Assembly: GCA_013693735.1 (NCBI GenBank)
Contig: CP059255.1
Span: 81,417 to 90,068, forward strand
Length of the DNA: 8,652 nucleotides
Direction of reading: 5' to 3'
Source: Rhodoblastus sp.
Lineage (GTDB): Bacteria; Pseudomonadota; Alphaproteobacteria; Rhizobiales; Beijerinckiaceae
Positions 1-7,503 of this stretch are shown here, one piece after another; position 1 is the first letter of the stretch, and each line of letters starts with the position of its first letter. The position numbers and the translations under genes were made by a program. The notes beneath the pieces were generated by a model that was given only the letters and a program-made list of their open reading frames with translations, ran no database searches and was not told where the DNA came from.

Positions 1-76
1 ATTCCCATTCGTCGGTGGACCGGACGGTTCTGGTGCGGGCCTTTTCGCCCTTGTCCCGGAACGCCTTTAGAAACAT
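1..76 (-). CDS. Unidentified tail-module protein, N-terminal 25 residues only
   Basis: This is the start of a gene that leaves the window at its left edge. Only about 25 residues are visible, beginning MFLKAFRDKGEKARTRTVRS and rich in Lys and Arg. The ATG at 76 is supported by a GAGGAG Shine-Dalgarno sequence at 83-88, six bases upstream, which overlaps the tape measure stop codon (87-89). That spacing makes the start convincing and shows it is translated from the same late transcript. In Mu the gene after the tape measure is the DNA-circularisation/tail protein N, and in P2 it is tail protein U. The visible residues do not resemble the start of either as I recall them, so the product is left unnamed. 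By position it should be a tail or baseplate assembly protein; this is inference from gene order only. Confidence 0.6.
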   Translation of the reverse strand, partial: MFLKAFRDKGEKARTRTVRSTDEWE

Positions 77-514
77 CGCTTGCTCCTCAGTGCTTCGCCC
101 GCTCGCGCCGGTCGAGTTCGGCGCGGATCATCTCGACCAAGTCGTAGGACGCCGACTTCAGCCGGCCGAGAACATCGCCCGCCTGGCCGCCGGCGCCGTT
201 GAGCGTCGGCGCGAACGTCAGATGGATGGCGGTCGAGCCGCCGCCTCTGACGCTTGCGCCGCCGCCCATTTGCGGGTCGGGCCGCGCGAAGGACGGCTCG
301 CGCAAGGACGGCGACGACGGCGCGGCGACGCCTTGCGCGAAGGCGAAGGCGGGCATGGGCGCGGCCGGAACCGTCGCGGCGACGCCGGCGGCGAGCGACC
401 GCGCCGCCGCCACAGCGCGCGGCGCGCCGGCGGCGATCGCCGTCGCCAGCGTCTGGCCGAACTGGACGCGATCAAGGTCCGAGAGCGGCCCGACCTTCGC
501 CGGCGAATGGGGCA

Positions 515-1090
515 GATGATCGCGGATTTGCTGCACGGCGGCGCGCGCGGCGGCGACGGCCGAGTTCGTTCCGGCGCGAATGCCGGCGGCAAGCGTCGTC
601 ATCATCGCCTGCCCATGCGAGGCGAAATTCGCGGCCGCGAAGATCGCGCCGATGGCGGCGACGCCCTGCGAAGCCGCCGGCGGCAACGCCTCGATGGCCG
701 CCTTGGCGGCTTCGACCGCCGCGAGGACGCCGCTGAGGTCTGGCTTTGGAAGAGCGGGAACGGTCGGCGGCGGCGCGGCCGGTCCCGACGGGAGCGGTTT
801 AGGCGCAAGAGGCGCGACGACGGGGGCAGGCGCGGCGGCGACGCCTTGCGCGGGCGCCGGAGCGGGAGCGGATAGCGCCATCGCAGACCCGATGACCTCA
901 ACGGCCTCCCGGGCGGCGGTCACGACCGCTGCGCGGCCCTCGCGCAAGCCGTTCGCCAGCGTCGTCATCATCGCGAGCCCCTGCGCCGCGAAGCTCGCCT
1001 CACGGAAAGACGCGCCGACCTCAGACACGGCGGCCACGGCGGCGGGCTTGAGCGCCTCGATGGCCGCCTTGGCGGCGGCCGCTGCTCGCT
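515..1090 (-). repeat. Degenerate duplicated domain in the tape measure C-terminus
   Basis: Two diverged copies of a roughly 65-residue Ala-rich helical unit lie at about 1090-880 and 726-515, offset by about 366 bp (122 codons). Both contain AAKAAIEAL, then a GAxF..A.FA..GxAMMTTLAxG block, then a run ending VxAAREAV or VAAARAAV. The DNA stretch gtcgtcatcatcgc occurs at 961 and again at 595. The copies are separated by a Pro/Ala-rich linker (PAPAPAPAQGVAAAPAPVV and onward). The second copy runs into the HSPAKVGPLSDL motif. A shorter, weaker echo (AIAAGAPRAVAAARSLA) follows it. Confidence 0.75.
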
Positions 1091-1222
1091 CGTCGCCTTC
1101 ACGTCTGCGGCGGAGGGGCCGAACACGATCGAGGCAGCCTTCGACAGGCTGGTCGAAATCGTGTCGATCACCTTGCCCGCGCCGGTCGCGATGGCTTCGA
1201 GCGCCGGCCTCACCTTCCCCCA

Positions 1223-1564
1223 GCCGGTTTCGAGCGCGGTCAGCACCGGGCCGAAAATGTCGGGCATGGGCGGAAGTTGCGGCCATGCGAAAGACGGCCA
1301 CGACAACGATCCGAACCACGTTTGCACGTTCGCCCAACCCGATGACAACACGCCCCGCGCCGCCGCGAAGACGTCGCCGGGCGAAGGGAGCGTCGGCCAG
1401 TCGAAGGGCGGCCATGACAGCGAGCCGAACCACGTCTTCACGCTCGCCCAGCCCGATGACAACGCGTCCCGAGCCGCCGCGAAAACGTCACCGAGCGAAG
1501 GCAAGGCAGGCCACCCGAACGACGGCCATGACAGCGAGCCGAACCACTGCTTGACGCTCGCCCA
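1223..1564 (-). repeat. Three 114-bp tandem repeats inside the tape measure gene
   Basis: Three in-frame units lie at 1451-1564, 1337-1450 and 1223-1336, each exactly 114 bp (38 codons). Each begins with a Trp codon and encodes a unit of the form WASVKxWFGSLSWPxFxWPx, continuing LPSxGDVFAAARxxLSSG in the first two units. The third unit diverges in its second half (PDIFGPVLTALETG) and is followed by a short start of a fourth (WGKV). Each unit carries five Trp residues, three of them in the SWPxFxWP core. The units match the 'insertion in whole multiples' behaviour known for tape measure genes, where repeats add length to the tail. The repeat lies between the hydrophobic segment and the C-terminal domain. 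Confidence 0.9.
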
Positions 1565-3861
1565 AGCGTTCGACATCGCCGACGTCATCCGTCCGCCGAG
1601 CCCCGACAGCCACGCCCCGAGCCCGTTCCAGCCATTGACGAAGGCGGCCTTGATCGACGCCCAGAGATTGGCGAACCAAGGGCCGATCGCGCCCCAATTG
1701 GCGTAGATCAGGTAAGCTGCCGCCGCGAGGGCGGCGACGGCGGCGGCGACCCAGCCGACCGGCGTCGTCATCAAGGCCGCGCCGAACATCATCACCGCCT
1801 GCGCGGCGAGGCGCAGGGCGACAGCAACAACCCGAACAGCGCGCCAAGCCGACCCAGCGCGATCCCCAACGCCACGCGCCAACCGCCGACCGCCGCGATC
1901 CCCGAGGCGATCCCCGAGGCGAGGCCGCCGAACAGGCCGGAGACCGCCCACCAAGCGATCCGGAACGGCAGCGCCAGCAAGGAGGCCGCGCGCGCGAGAG
2001 CCCCACCGAGGCCGCCCCCCGCGCCCATGCCGGCCAGACGCCCGAGCCAGACCAAGGGCGCGAGCAGGCCCACGCGCAAGGTCGCGAAGGCGAGGCCGAG
2101 GGCGGCCGAGACCACCAGCAAGGCGGCCGTCGCCGTCGCGGCCTGCGCGATCCCGGCGGCAAGTTCAGGATTGGCCTTCACCCAGGCCTCGACGCGATTG
2201 ACGATCGCGGTCAGTTGCTCGACGCGCTGCGCATAGGCCGGCGCGAGCGCCTGGCCGAGCGTCGTCCATAACTCGGCGGTCGCCACCTGCAAGGCGCGAG
2301 TCTTCTCGACGCCGAGCTGCATGCGCGTCGCGAAGTCGCGGTCGACGACGCCTCCGGCGTTCTTGGCCGAGTTCCGGAGACGTATGAGTTCCGGAAAATG
2401 TTGCATCAACGCTGTCGCTCCGGCGCGCGCCTGCTTGTCGCCGAAGATGTCCTGTATTTTGGACAGGTCGCCGCCCGTCGCCTTACCGATCAACTCGTAC
2501 ATGGTTTCGAGGATGCGGCCGGTCTTTGCGCTTCCGCCATTTCCTTGACGACATCGATGCCGGCTGCCTTGAACGCCTTTGCGCCGGCTTCATCGTCATC
2601 TTGGCGAGCAGGTCTTCGAGATTGGTGACGGCCTCGCCGGCGCTGCCGACATTCTTGCGCATGATCTGCAAGGCGGCGGCGAGGTCATGCACGGCGTTCA
2701 GACCGTGCTGTCCCATGGTCGAATAAAGCGCCCCGATCCTCGGGAAATACTTCGCCATATCCTTCAGTTCAAACTGACCGTCCTTGCCCGTCTGCGCCAT
2801 CGCGTCGAGCGCCGCACCGATTTCTGCCGGAGCAACTTTAAGGTTGTTGATCAGCGCGACCGCTGTCGTTGAAAGGTCGACCATTGAAGCTTTGGTGGCG
2901 ACGGACGCCTTCGTCAACGCGGGAAACTCGCGACGGCGTCTGCTACGGCCATGCCGCCGGCCGCCAGTTGATCGACGCCTTTGAGAATATCGGTGCCGCT
3001 CATGTTGAGCGCGCGCGCCTGGGCGCGCGCCTTTTCGCCAAGCGCCGCAAGTTTCGGCCCCGAGAGGTCAGCTTTAAGTCCGACGTCGGTGAGAATATCC
3101 TCATAGGCGTTCCATGCCGCCACCGCCTTCGTCATGGGCGCGGCGACGGACGCAGCAATCCCGAGCGCGCCGACAAGCTGCGATTGTCGATCCGAACGCG
3201 CCGCCCGCGCCTTTCGAGCGTTTTCTCGCGCCGTTCCTGCCGCGTCGGCGGAGGGCGGAGGTGGAGGCGGCAGCGCGGGCACGCTCGCACGCCATGCGGG
3301 CGCGCGACGCATCGGCGCGAAGGCTGCGCTCACCTGCCCGAACGTCCCCCGCACCGGCGAGCTGGCGGCGCGCATGGCCCGGGCGGCCTGCATCGCTGAA
3401 TGTTGCGCCTGCACGCCCGCCGTCGTCGCCGAGGCGCGCCAGGCGTCGAGCGCGGCCGTCGATCGACCGATCTGCGCGAAATGCGCACCGGCAGCGCCGG
3501 TCAGCGCGGTGAACGGGCTCGCCCCGGCCTGCGCCGCCGCGTTGACCCCGGCCAAAGCCTTGGCTGTCGCCTCGGCCCGCGCGCTCACGCCGCGCGCCGC
3601 TCCGCCATACGCGGTCGTGGCGATCGAGAGCGCGCGCATCGGGGCAAGCGCCGCGCTCGCCGCTCCGCGCATCTGCGTCATCGCCTTGACAGGGGCCGCC
3701 GCCGTCGAGGCCCGATTGGCAGCCTCGACGCCGGCGAGCGCCTGACGCACCGCCTGAATGGGCCGCGTCGCCCTGTCGATCGCCTCAAGGATCAGTTCGA
3801 CCCGCATCGCCGCCTATAGACCTTTCGAAATCTTGCGACCTGACGGTTCTGCTTGGCTGGT

Positions 3862-4334
3862 TCAGCCCTTGTCTCGCGCTGCCCTCGCCGCCTCGTCGCG
3901 GCGGCGCGAGCGCGACCTGCGCGTCGAGCCAGAACCCGAAGTCTCGCGCCGACATCGCCATCAGTTCCTCGAAGCGCCAGCCCTCGCCGATCATCGCGAC
4001 GACAGCTTCAGCCGAGGGCAGCGTCAGTTTCCCTCGTCGTCCCCATCGCCGAGGATCGCCGAGGTGAGCTGAGATAGTCGCGGCCCCTGATCTTCTCGCG
4101 GATATCGCCCATGCTCAGCCGCGCGCCGTCGAAAGTGGCGATACGCTGGGCGAGATAGAGGCTGAACAGCGCCGTGTCCTTGCCCGCCGCCTTTTGCGCG
4201 GCGATGGCGTCGGCGGTCGAATAGTCCTCGTCATAGACGACGATCATCTTCGACCGCTTCAGAGTGACGGTCTTCGGCGCGCGCATCGCGGGCGCGGCGG
4301 TTTCGGCCGGCGCAATTTTGGTCGGAGTGTCCAT
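3862..4334 (-). CDS. Tail assembly chaperone, frameshift-extended (GT-like) product
   Basis: This is the long form of the tail assembly chaperone, made when ribosomes slip back one base at 4027-4033. The reading passes from GDGDDEG in the short-product frame to GKLTLPSAEAVVAMIGEGWR in the new frame and continues FEELMAMSARDFGFWLDAQV. In the known gpG/gpGT system (lambda, with equivalents in P2 E/E' and Mu) the long form binds tape measure and recruits tube subunits. As sequenced the extension stays open to 3785, but its last 40 residues (APPRRGGEGSARQG and on) look out of frame. Near 3905-3912 a two-base deletion or one-base insertion is likely. Correcting it gives ALARRRDEAARAARDKG and a stop at 3862, leaving a 54-base gap before the tape measure ATG. 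The repaired protein would be about 158 residues. The frameshift is well supported; the exact C-terminus is less certain. Confidence 0.75.
3980..4019 (-). promoter_or_regulatory. Stem-loop stimulating the -1 frameshift
   Basis: In the mRNA the 5' arm GCCCTCG (4019-4013) pairs perfectly with the 3' arm CGAGGGC (3986-3980) around a 26-base loop. The stem starts 7 bases after the slippery heptamer, the usual distance for a stimulatory structure. Six of its seven pairs are G-C. The loop could form extra short pairings or a pseudoknot, which I could not compute. Confidence 0.65.
4024..4334 (-). CDS. Tail assembly chaperone, short (G-like, gp41/gpE position) product
   Basis: The ATG at 4334 is preceded by GAGGG six bases upstream. 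The protein begins MDTPTKIAPAETAAPAMRAP, and its middle reads VVYDEDYSTADAIAAQKAAG and then LFSLYLAQRIATFDG, typical of the compact helical chaperones between tube and tape measure genes. As sequenced the frame continues past RDYLS to a stop at 4008 with an unnatural Ser/Arg-rich tail. One extra C near 4070-4073 restores RDYLQLTSAILGDGDDEGN followed by TGA at 4024-4026, the ending expected for this family. The corrected product is about 103 residues. It acts in the cytoplasm as a chaperone for the tape measure and is absent from the finished tail. The missing base is almost certainly a sequencing or decay lesion, because the recoding signal lies 40 bases further on in the restored frame. Confidence 0.85.
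4027..4033 (-). promoter_or_regulatory. Programmed -1 ribosomal frameshift slippery site G_GGA_AAC
   Basis: The heptamer GGGAAAC is in the X_XXY_YYZ phase relative to the restored short-product frame (GAG GGA AAC TGA) and lies directly before the TGA at 4024-4026. Slipping back one base re-pairs GGG and AAA, and reading continues CTG ACG CTG CCC. It differs by only the last base from the lambda G-T slippery sequence GGGAAAG. This and the stem below form a complete recoding signal. Confidence 0.88.
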
Positions 4335-4363
4335 GTCATCCCTCTTTCGAGACTGAGAAAGCG

Positions 4364-4888
4364 TCAGTAGGCGGGCCAGACGTCCTGTCCGTCGACGCGG
4401 TTGATGTTCTCGAATGGCGCATATTCACGGATGAACTGGCCGGTCTCGGTCGACTTGACGACGTAGCGGATGACCGAGCATTCGTGCTCGCGGCCGACAG
4501 GGTCTTTGTCGCCGTTCTTGAAGGCGTCCATCGCCTCTTCGGCGAAGAGCAGCGTCGTCGTCGTGATGATGCGATAGCCTGCGTCGACGACGAGGCCGCT
4601 CTGGTCGAAAATGTCGACGAACTTCTCGAACTGGAACGTGATCGCGCGGTTCGGCAAGGCCGTGCGCAACATCACCTCGGTTTCGAGCCACGAGAAGCTG
4701 ATCTTGGCGTCGATCTCGCTCATGGCGCGGGCGGGCAACTTGACCTTGCCGACCATGCCGAGCGCCTCATGGGTGACGCGCTCATAGGCGACCTTGTCGA
4801 GCTTGAACTCCTTGATGCGGCCGACGAGCCGCGCGCCGTCGATATAGACGTCGCTGTTCGTGGTCTGGCCGATGCGGATTTCGCGCAT
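4364..4888 (-). CDS. Major tail tube protein (P2 FII-like)
   Basis: This intact 174-residue protein forms the inner tube of the contractile tail, through which DNA passes. It starts MREIRIGQTTNSDVYIDGAR and carries the family pattern of an N-terminal YIDG strand, an early GMVGKVKLPARAMSEIDAKI block and a C-terminal TGQFIREYAPFENINRVDGQ stretch. The length is close to P2 FII (about 172) and longer than Mu gp40 (about 118). This is why I place it with the P2-type tubes. The ATG at 4888 follows an AAGGAG seven bases upstream that overlaps the sheath stop, with 12 bases between genes. No frame lesion is visible. Its place between sheath and chaperone agrees with the assignment. Confidence 0.92.
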   Translation of the reverse strand: MREIRIGQTTNSDVYIDGARLVGRIKEFKLDKVAYERVTHEALGMVGKVKLPARAMSEIDAKISFSWLETEVMLRTALPNRAITFQFEKFVDIFDQSGLVVDAGYRIITTTTLLFAEEAMDAFKNGDKDPVGREHECSVIRYVVKSTETGQFIREYAPFENINRVDGQDVWPAY

Positions 4889-4900
4889 GGTTCAGCTCCT

Positions 4901-6211
4901 TCAGGCGGCCGCGCCGAGGCCGAGGGCCGAGCGCAAGAGAGACAGGTCGACGTAATCTTCGACCGTGATGCGGTGTATGATCCCCATCGGGGCGCCGTCG
5001 AGGCGATACCAGAAGCGCCCTTGGCCGAGGATTTCGTCGGCGGTGTTCTTGGCGCGGTCGAAGCGGAAGCGGCCGCCATAAAGCCAGCCGTCGCGCTCCT
5101 TGCGGTTGACGTAGCGCTGGATCACGTCCTCGACATATTCGATCCGCTGCGGCGCGCCGCGACGGTCGACGTAAGGCATGAGCGCGAACAGGATCGCCTC
5201 GTGGAAGACGTCATACATCGCGCGCACATGCAGCCATTTCGTCACCTGCGTCGCCGAGGTCGCGCCCTGGCTGGAGGCATGCGCGCCCCAGCTCAGCACG
5301 CCCGCGCCGAACTGACCCATATTGGCGGTGACGATCCCAGCCTCGTTAAGGAAGTTGGTGTCGCTCGACACATCGCCAGGGAAGAAGGCGAGCGGGATTT
5401 CGAGGCCGGAGACGTCGGGCAGCGCGCGGTTGGAGGGCGAGGCGGCGGGGCCGCCGTCGTCGTCGCCTTCTTCGCGGTTAACCACTTCGTTCCAGGCCGC
5501 CGTGAAATGCTGCGACAAAGGCTGAAGCGACTGGTCGCCCGTGACCGGATCGAGCGCCTTGACGTGCGGCGCGCAGTAAACGAGCCGATCGTCGCCCTGC
5601 TGATAGTCCTGCGCGACGCCGCGTCTGGCGACGATCGCCTGCTTGGTCAGGCCCATCGGCAGATCGCAGATCGCGTGCGCATGCACCTTGTTGGCGACGG
5701 CCAGCATCTTCTGGCGCACCGACAGCGTCGTCGAATAGCCCGGCGCTATGATCCGGCGCGGGAAATAGCCGAACTGCTGGTAGCTGTAGAGCGCGCCCTC
5801 CAGCCCCTTCGGCTTGCCCGCGGCGTCGAGCGCGCCGACGATCGCGGTCGGCATGACGAGGCCCGGATCGGGCGCGCCGGCGGCGGTCTTGTGGACGTCG
5901 GGATCGAAGACGTTGCGCACGATGATCGTGCCCACGCCGCGTCCGCGATCCTTGTTGAAGGCCGCGTGCAGCGCCTGCGCGATGGTGTAGCCGGCGCCGG
6001 CCTCGAACGGGCCGAAGGCGGCGACCGCGTCTTCCTTCGTGCGGACAATGACATCCGTCTCGATGTAAGGCGCGCGCGCTGTCGATGTCGCATGCGCGAC
6101 ATGCACGGGCGCCGTGCCGACCAAATACATCGTCGCGGCCTTGACGTCGGCGACGACGCGGCCGCCCTCGAACCGCTCGATGACTTCAGGGCCATGATGA
6201 TATTCAGCCAT
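4901..6211 (-). CDS. Contractile tail sheath protein
   Basis: This intact 436-residue protein forms the outer contractile sheath that drives the tube through the host envelope. The N-terminal part (MAEYHHGPEVIERFEGGRVV) includes a TMYLVGTAPV strand and a TKEDAVAAFGPF element, both usual in P2 FI/Mu L-type sheaths. The middle has YSYQQFGYFPRRIIAPGYS, matching the conserved 'ap..ii.APG' segment, followed by an acidic, Gly/Asp-rich stretch (EEGDDDGGPAASPSNRALPD). The C-terminal part has ITVEDYVDLSLLRSALGLG. The usual 'G...WG.R' motif appears here as GVLSWGAHASSQ. The ATG at 6211 has AAGGAG seven bases upstream and overlaps the previous stop by 8 bases (ATGGCTGA), suggesting coupled translation. 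P2 FI is about 396 residues and Mu L about 495, so the length is normal. Confidence 0.93.
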   Translation of the reverse strand: MAEYHHGPEVIERFEGGRVVADVKAATMYLVGTAPVHVAHATSTARAPYIETDVIVRTKEDAVAAFGPFEAGAGYTIAQALHAAFNKDRGRGVGTIIVRNVFDPDVHKTAAGAPDPGLVMPTAIVGALDAAGKPKGLEGALYSYQQFGYFPRRIIAPGYSTTLSVRQKMLAVANKVHAHAICDLPMGLTKQAIVARRGVAQDYQQGDDRLVYCAPHVKALDPVTGDQSLQPLSQHFTAAWNEVVNREEGDDDGGPAASPSNRALPDVSGLEIPLAFFPGDVSSDTNFLNEAGIVTANMGQFGAGVLSWGAHASSQGATSATQVTKWLHVRAMYDVFHEAILFALMPYVDRRGAPQRIEYVEDVIQRYVNRKERDGWLYGGRFRFDRAKNTADEILGQGRFWYRLDGAPMGIIHRITVEDYVDLSLLRSALGLGAAA

Positions 6212-6515
6212 TGCGGCGCTCCTTGCGCGAGATTGCGTCCGCCGACGCCTCGCCGGCGACCGGTGCGACCTGCGTCGTGGCTGCGGGTTCGCCCTGCGTG
6301 TCGACGACTCCGACCTCGACGAGGCCGAACGCCAACCAGCCCCTGACGGTCGGATGATCGGGATCGAGCTTGATCGATAACGGCTTGCCCGGTGCCACGC
6401 GCTCGCTGATCAGCGGCGCGGCGGCGCTGGTCGACGCGGCGTCCGGCGCGCCGGCGGGCCAGACCTCAACGGCGGTTGGCGGCCCCTTCCAGACATAGGT
6501 TTGCAGGTCGGCCAT
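6204..6515 (-). CDS. Small protein in the Mu gp38 position, function unknown
   Basis: This is an intact 103-residue protein beginning MADLQTYVWKGPPTAVEVWP. It occupies the place where Mu-like phages carry the small gp38/DUF2635 protein, directly before the sheath. It contains ERVAPGKPLSIKLDPDHPTV followed by RGWLAFGLVE and an Ala/Val-rich tail ending RKERRNG. It is longer than the usual DUF2635 protein, and I do not recognise a clear DUF2635 signature, so the family link is by position only. AGGAG lies six bases before the ATG at 6515 and overlaps the upstream TAG at 6525. The end overlaps the sheath start by 8 bases, so it is translationally linked to sheath synthesis. A role in tail assembly is likely but unproven. 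Confidence 0.75.
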   Translation of the reverse strand: MADLQTYVWKGPPTAVEVWPAGAPDAASTSAAAPLISERVAPGKPLSIKLDPDHPTVRGWLAFGLVEVGVVDTQGEPAATTQVAPVAGEASADAISRKERRNG

Positions 6516-6524
6516 CGGCGGCTC

Positions 6525-7039
6525 CTATCGGCGCTCGGGAACGAAGAATTGCGGCAGCGCGACGCCGCGCGCGGATTTGACGGGGACGGCGACGATCGCG
6601 GCGGCGAAGGCGGCGCGGTATTGCCAGACGCCCTGCGCCTCGCGCTCCAGCGCGATCTCGACCGGGCGCAGCGCCGTCGACCCGGCGAGGCTGACGCCGT
6701 GCAGCGCGGCGCGAATGTCGGCGAGCAGCGCATAGGCGCCGTTCTCACCGTCGAGGCCGCGCACCAGCAGCGACACGACGAGGCGCAGCTCTTCGCGCAA
6801 ACCCTGCTCGGAAGCGTCGAAGCGCGAGCCGTCATAGAGCACCAGCGCGGCGGCCTCGTAGCCCTCGAAGTCATAGTCATACGGGCGATCCGGAAAGCGC
6901 TCGACGATGACCTTTCCCGGCAGCCGCGTCTTGAGGCGTTCGACGGCGGCGGCGCAAACCGCCTCGACCGGTGAGAGCGGCGGGGCGCGCCGGGCCGGGC
7001 CGGATGATCGACGGGGAGCATGGGGTCGGCGACGCTCAT
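6525..7039 (-). CDS. Gp37/DUF1834-family protein (likely tail terminator), one frameshift
   Basis: The main part reads VEAVCAAAVERLKTRLPGKV, then RPYDYDFEGYEAAALVLYDG, LREELRLVVSLLVRGLDGEN and ALLADIRAALHGVSLAGSTA. This matches the Mu gp37 (DUF1834) family, whose Mu member K is placed at the head-tail junction as tail terminator. The natural start is the ATG at 7039, overlapping the preceding TGA as ATGA, with GAGGG nine bases upstream. It reads MSVADPMLPVDHPARPGAP. That frame and the main frame differ by one base. Making the four-G run at 6982-6985 a five-G run joins them and gives about 171 residues. A TTG at 7055 opens the main frame without a repair but gives an Arg-rich, unnatural N-terminus. 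Confidence 0.82.
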
Positions 7040-7494
7040 GCGCGCCATCCCTCAAGCAAGGCGGGCGCGCGGGCGGGCGGCGCGGAAGAGCGCACCGCGT
7101 ATTGGTTCGCCGCCTCGACCACGCCGGCGTCCGCGCCGGCCGTGTCGGCGGAAAGATCGAGCATCATCCTGCCGGCGGCGAGATCGCGCAGGCGGCCGAT
7201 CGCCTCGTCGTAACGCCTCTGGACCGTCTCGGCCATCGCGGTCTGCTGGCCGCCGCGCCCGCGCAGACGCCAGCGCGCGATATCGGCGGCGAACCCCTTG
7301 AGCATCGGCGTGCCGGCGACCGCCGCAGGCCAGCGCTCGACGACATAGCCGAGCACGAGGCTTTCGGCGTGACGCAACGCTTCCTCGATCCGGGGGCGAT
7401 CGAGGACGCGATCTTCGCGCGGGCCGAGCCCGGCGATCTGGAGGCATTCCTCCTCGCCGAACACGCCCACCAGTTCTTCGATCGTCAGAAGCAT
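7036..7494 (-). CDS. Mu gp36-like DUF1320 protein (head-tail joining region)
   Basis: This is a 152-residue protein beginning MLLTIEELVGVFGEEECLQI, the usual opening of the DUF1320 family (Mu gp36, gene J position). It continues IEEALRHAESLVLGYVVERW, then LKGFAADIARWRLRG and a C-terminal MAETVQRRYDEAIGRLRDLA helix. The family lies between capsid and tail genes in Mu-like phages and is assigned to head completion or head-tail joining. I chose the ATG at 7494 because the family motif begins there and GAGG (7500-7503) lies five bases upstream. The frame also stays open upstream to the gp35-position gene at 7860, which would make a fusion. I regard that as an artefact of a lost base in the upstream gene. 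The TGA at 7036 overlaps the next ATG. Confidence 0.9.
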   Translation of the reverse strand: MLLTIEELVGVFGEEECLQIAGLGPREDRVLDRPRIEEALRHAESLVLGYVVERWPAAVAGTPMLKGFAADIARWRLRGRGGQQTAMAETVQRRYDEAIGRLRDLAAGRMMLDLSADTAGADAGVVEAANQYAVRSSAPPARAPALLEGWRA

Positions 7495-7499
7495 TCCGT

Positions 7500-7503
7500 C
7501 CTC
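7500..7503 (-). promoter_or_regulatory. Shine-Dalgarno site deciding the DUF1320 start
   Basis: GAGG overlaps the restored TGA of the upstream gene (7502-7504) and sits five bases before the ATG at 7494. Its presence argues for a separate start here and against the open fusion with the upstream gene. Confidence 0.55.

Larger units (their letters stand above)
87..3807 (-). pseudogene. Phage tail tape measure protein, frame broken in five places
   Basis: This gene encodes the rod-like protein that sets tail length and occupies the tail tube lumen before DNA ejection. As sequenced the frame is broken into pieces covering about 3807-2923, 2917-2580, 2580-2526, 2502-1833, 1830-1088 and 1088-87. 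Adding one base at each of five junctions gives one protein of about 1,241 residues. In order it shows an Ala-rich N-terminus starting MRVELILEAIDRATRPI, a run of six prolines (3257-3240 region), a TP901-type tape measure core (NAYEDILTDVGLKADLSG, AVADAVASF, GRILETMYELIGKATGGDLS), hydrophobic segments including GWVAAAVAALAAAAYLIY near 1755-1700 followed by NWGAIGPW, three 38-residue tandem repeats, and a C-terminal HSPAKVGPLSDL motif typical of tape measure ends. The ATG at 3807 has only a weak AGG-rich upstream site, so it may depend on translation of the preceding chaperone. The stop at 87 overlaps the next gene's Shine-Dalgarno sequence. Identity is firm. Whether the breaks are sequencing errors or real decay is open; I favour errors. 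Confidence 0.9.

Noticed and set aside
580..1554. Plus-strand frame of 324 residues opposite the tape measure
   Set aside because: Its Ala/Ser/Arg-rich text mirrors the Ala-rich tape measure and it has no recognisable motif. Antisense frames stay open in this base composition.
1223..1564. Possible CRISPR-like or regulatory repeat array
   Set aside because: The 114-bp units are contiguous, in frame and encode protein repeats within the tape measure. There are no spacers.
3785..3994. Independent 69-residue gene starting at ATG 3994
   Set aside because: No Shine-Dalgarno sequence precedes it, and the coding signal continues upstream in the same frame to the slippery site. It is better explained as the frameshift extension.
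4484..6346. 620-residue open frame on the plus strand
   Set aside because: It is the antisense shadow of the sheath and tube genes, which have clear family motifs and ribosome binding sites. The plus-strand protein is Arg/Asp/Ala-rich, as expected from GC-rich antisense frames.
6525..7055. TTG at 7055 as start of the DUF1834 gene
   Set aside because: It gives an Arg-rich N-terminus that reads the overlap out of frame. The ATG at 7039 with ATGA coupling and one restored base fits better.
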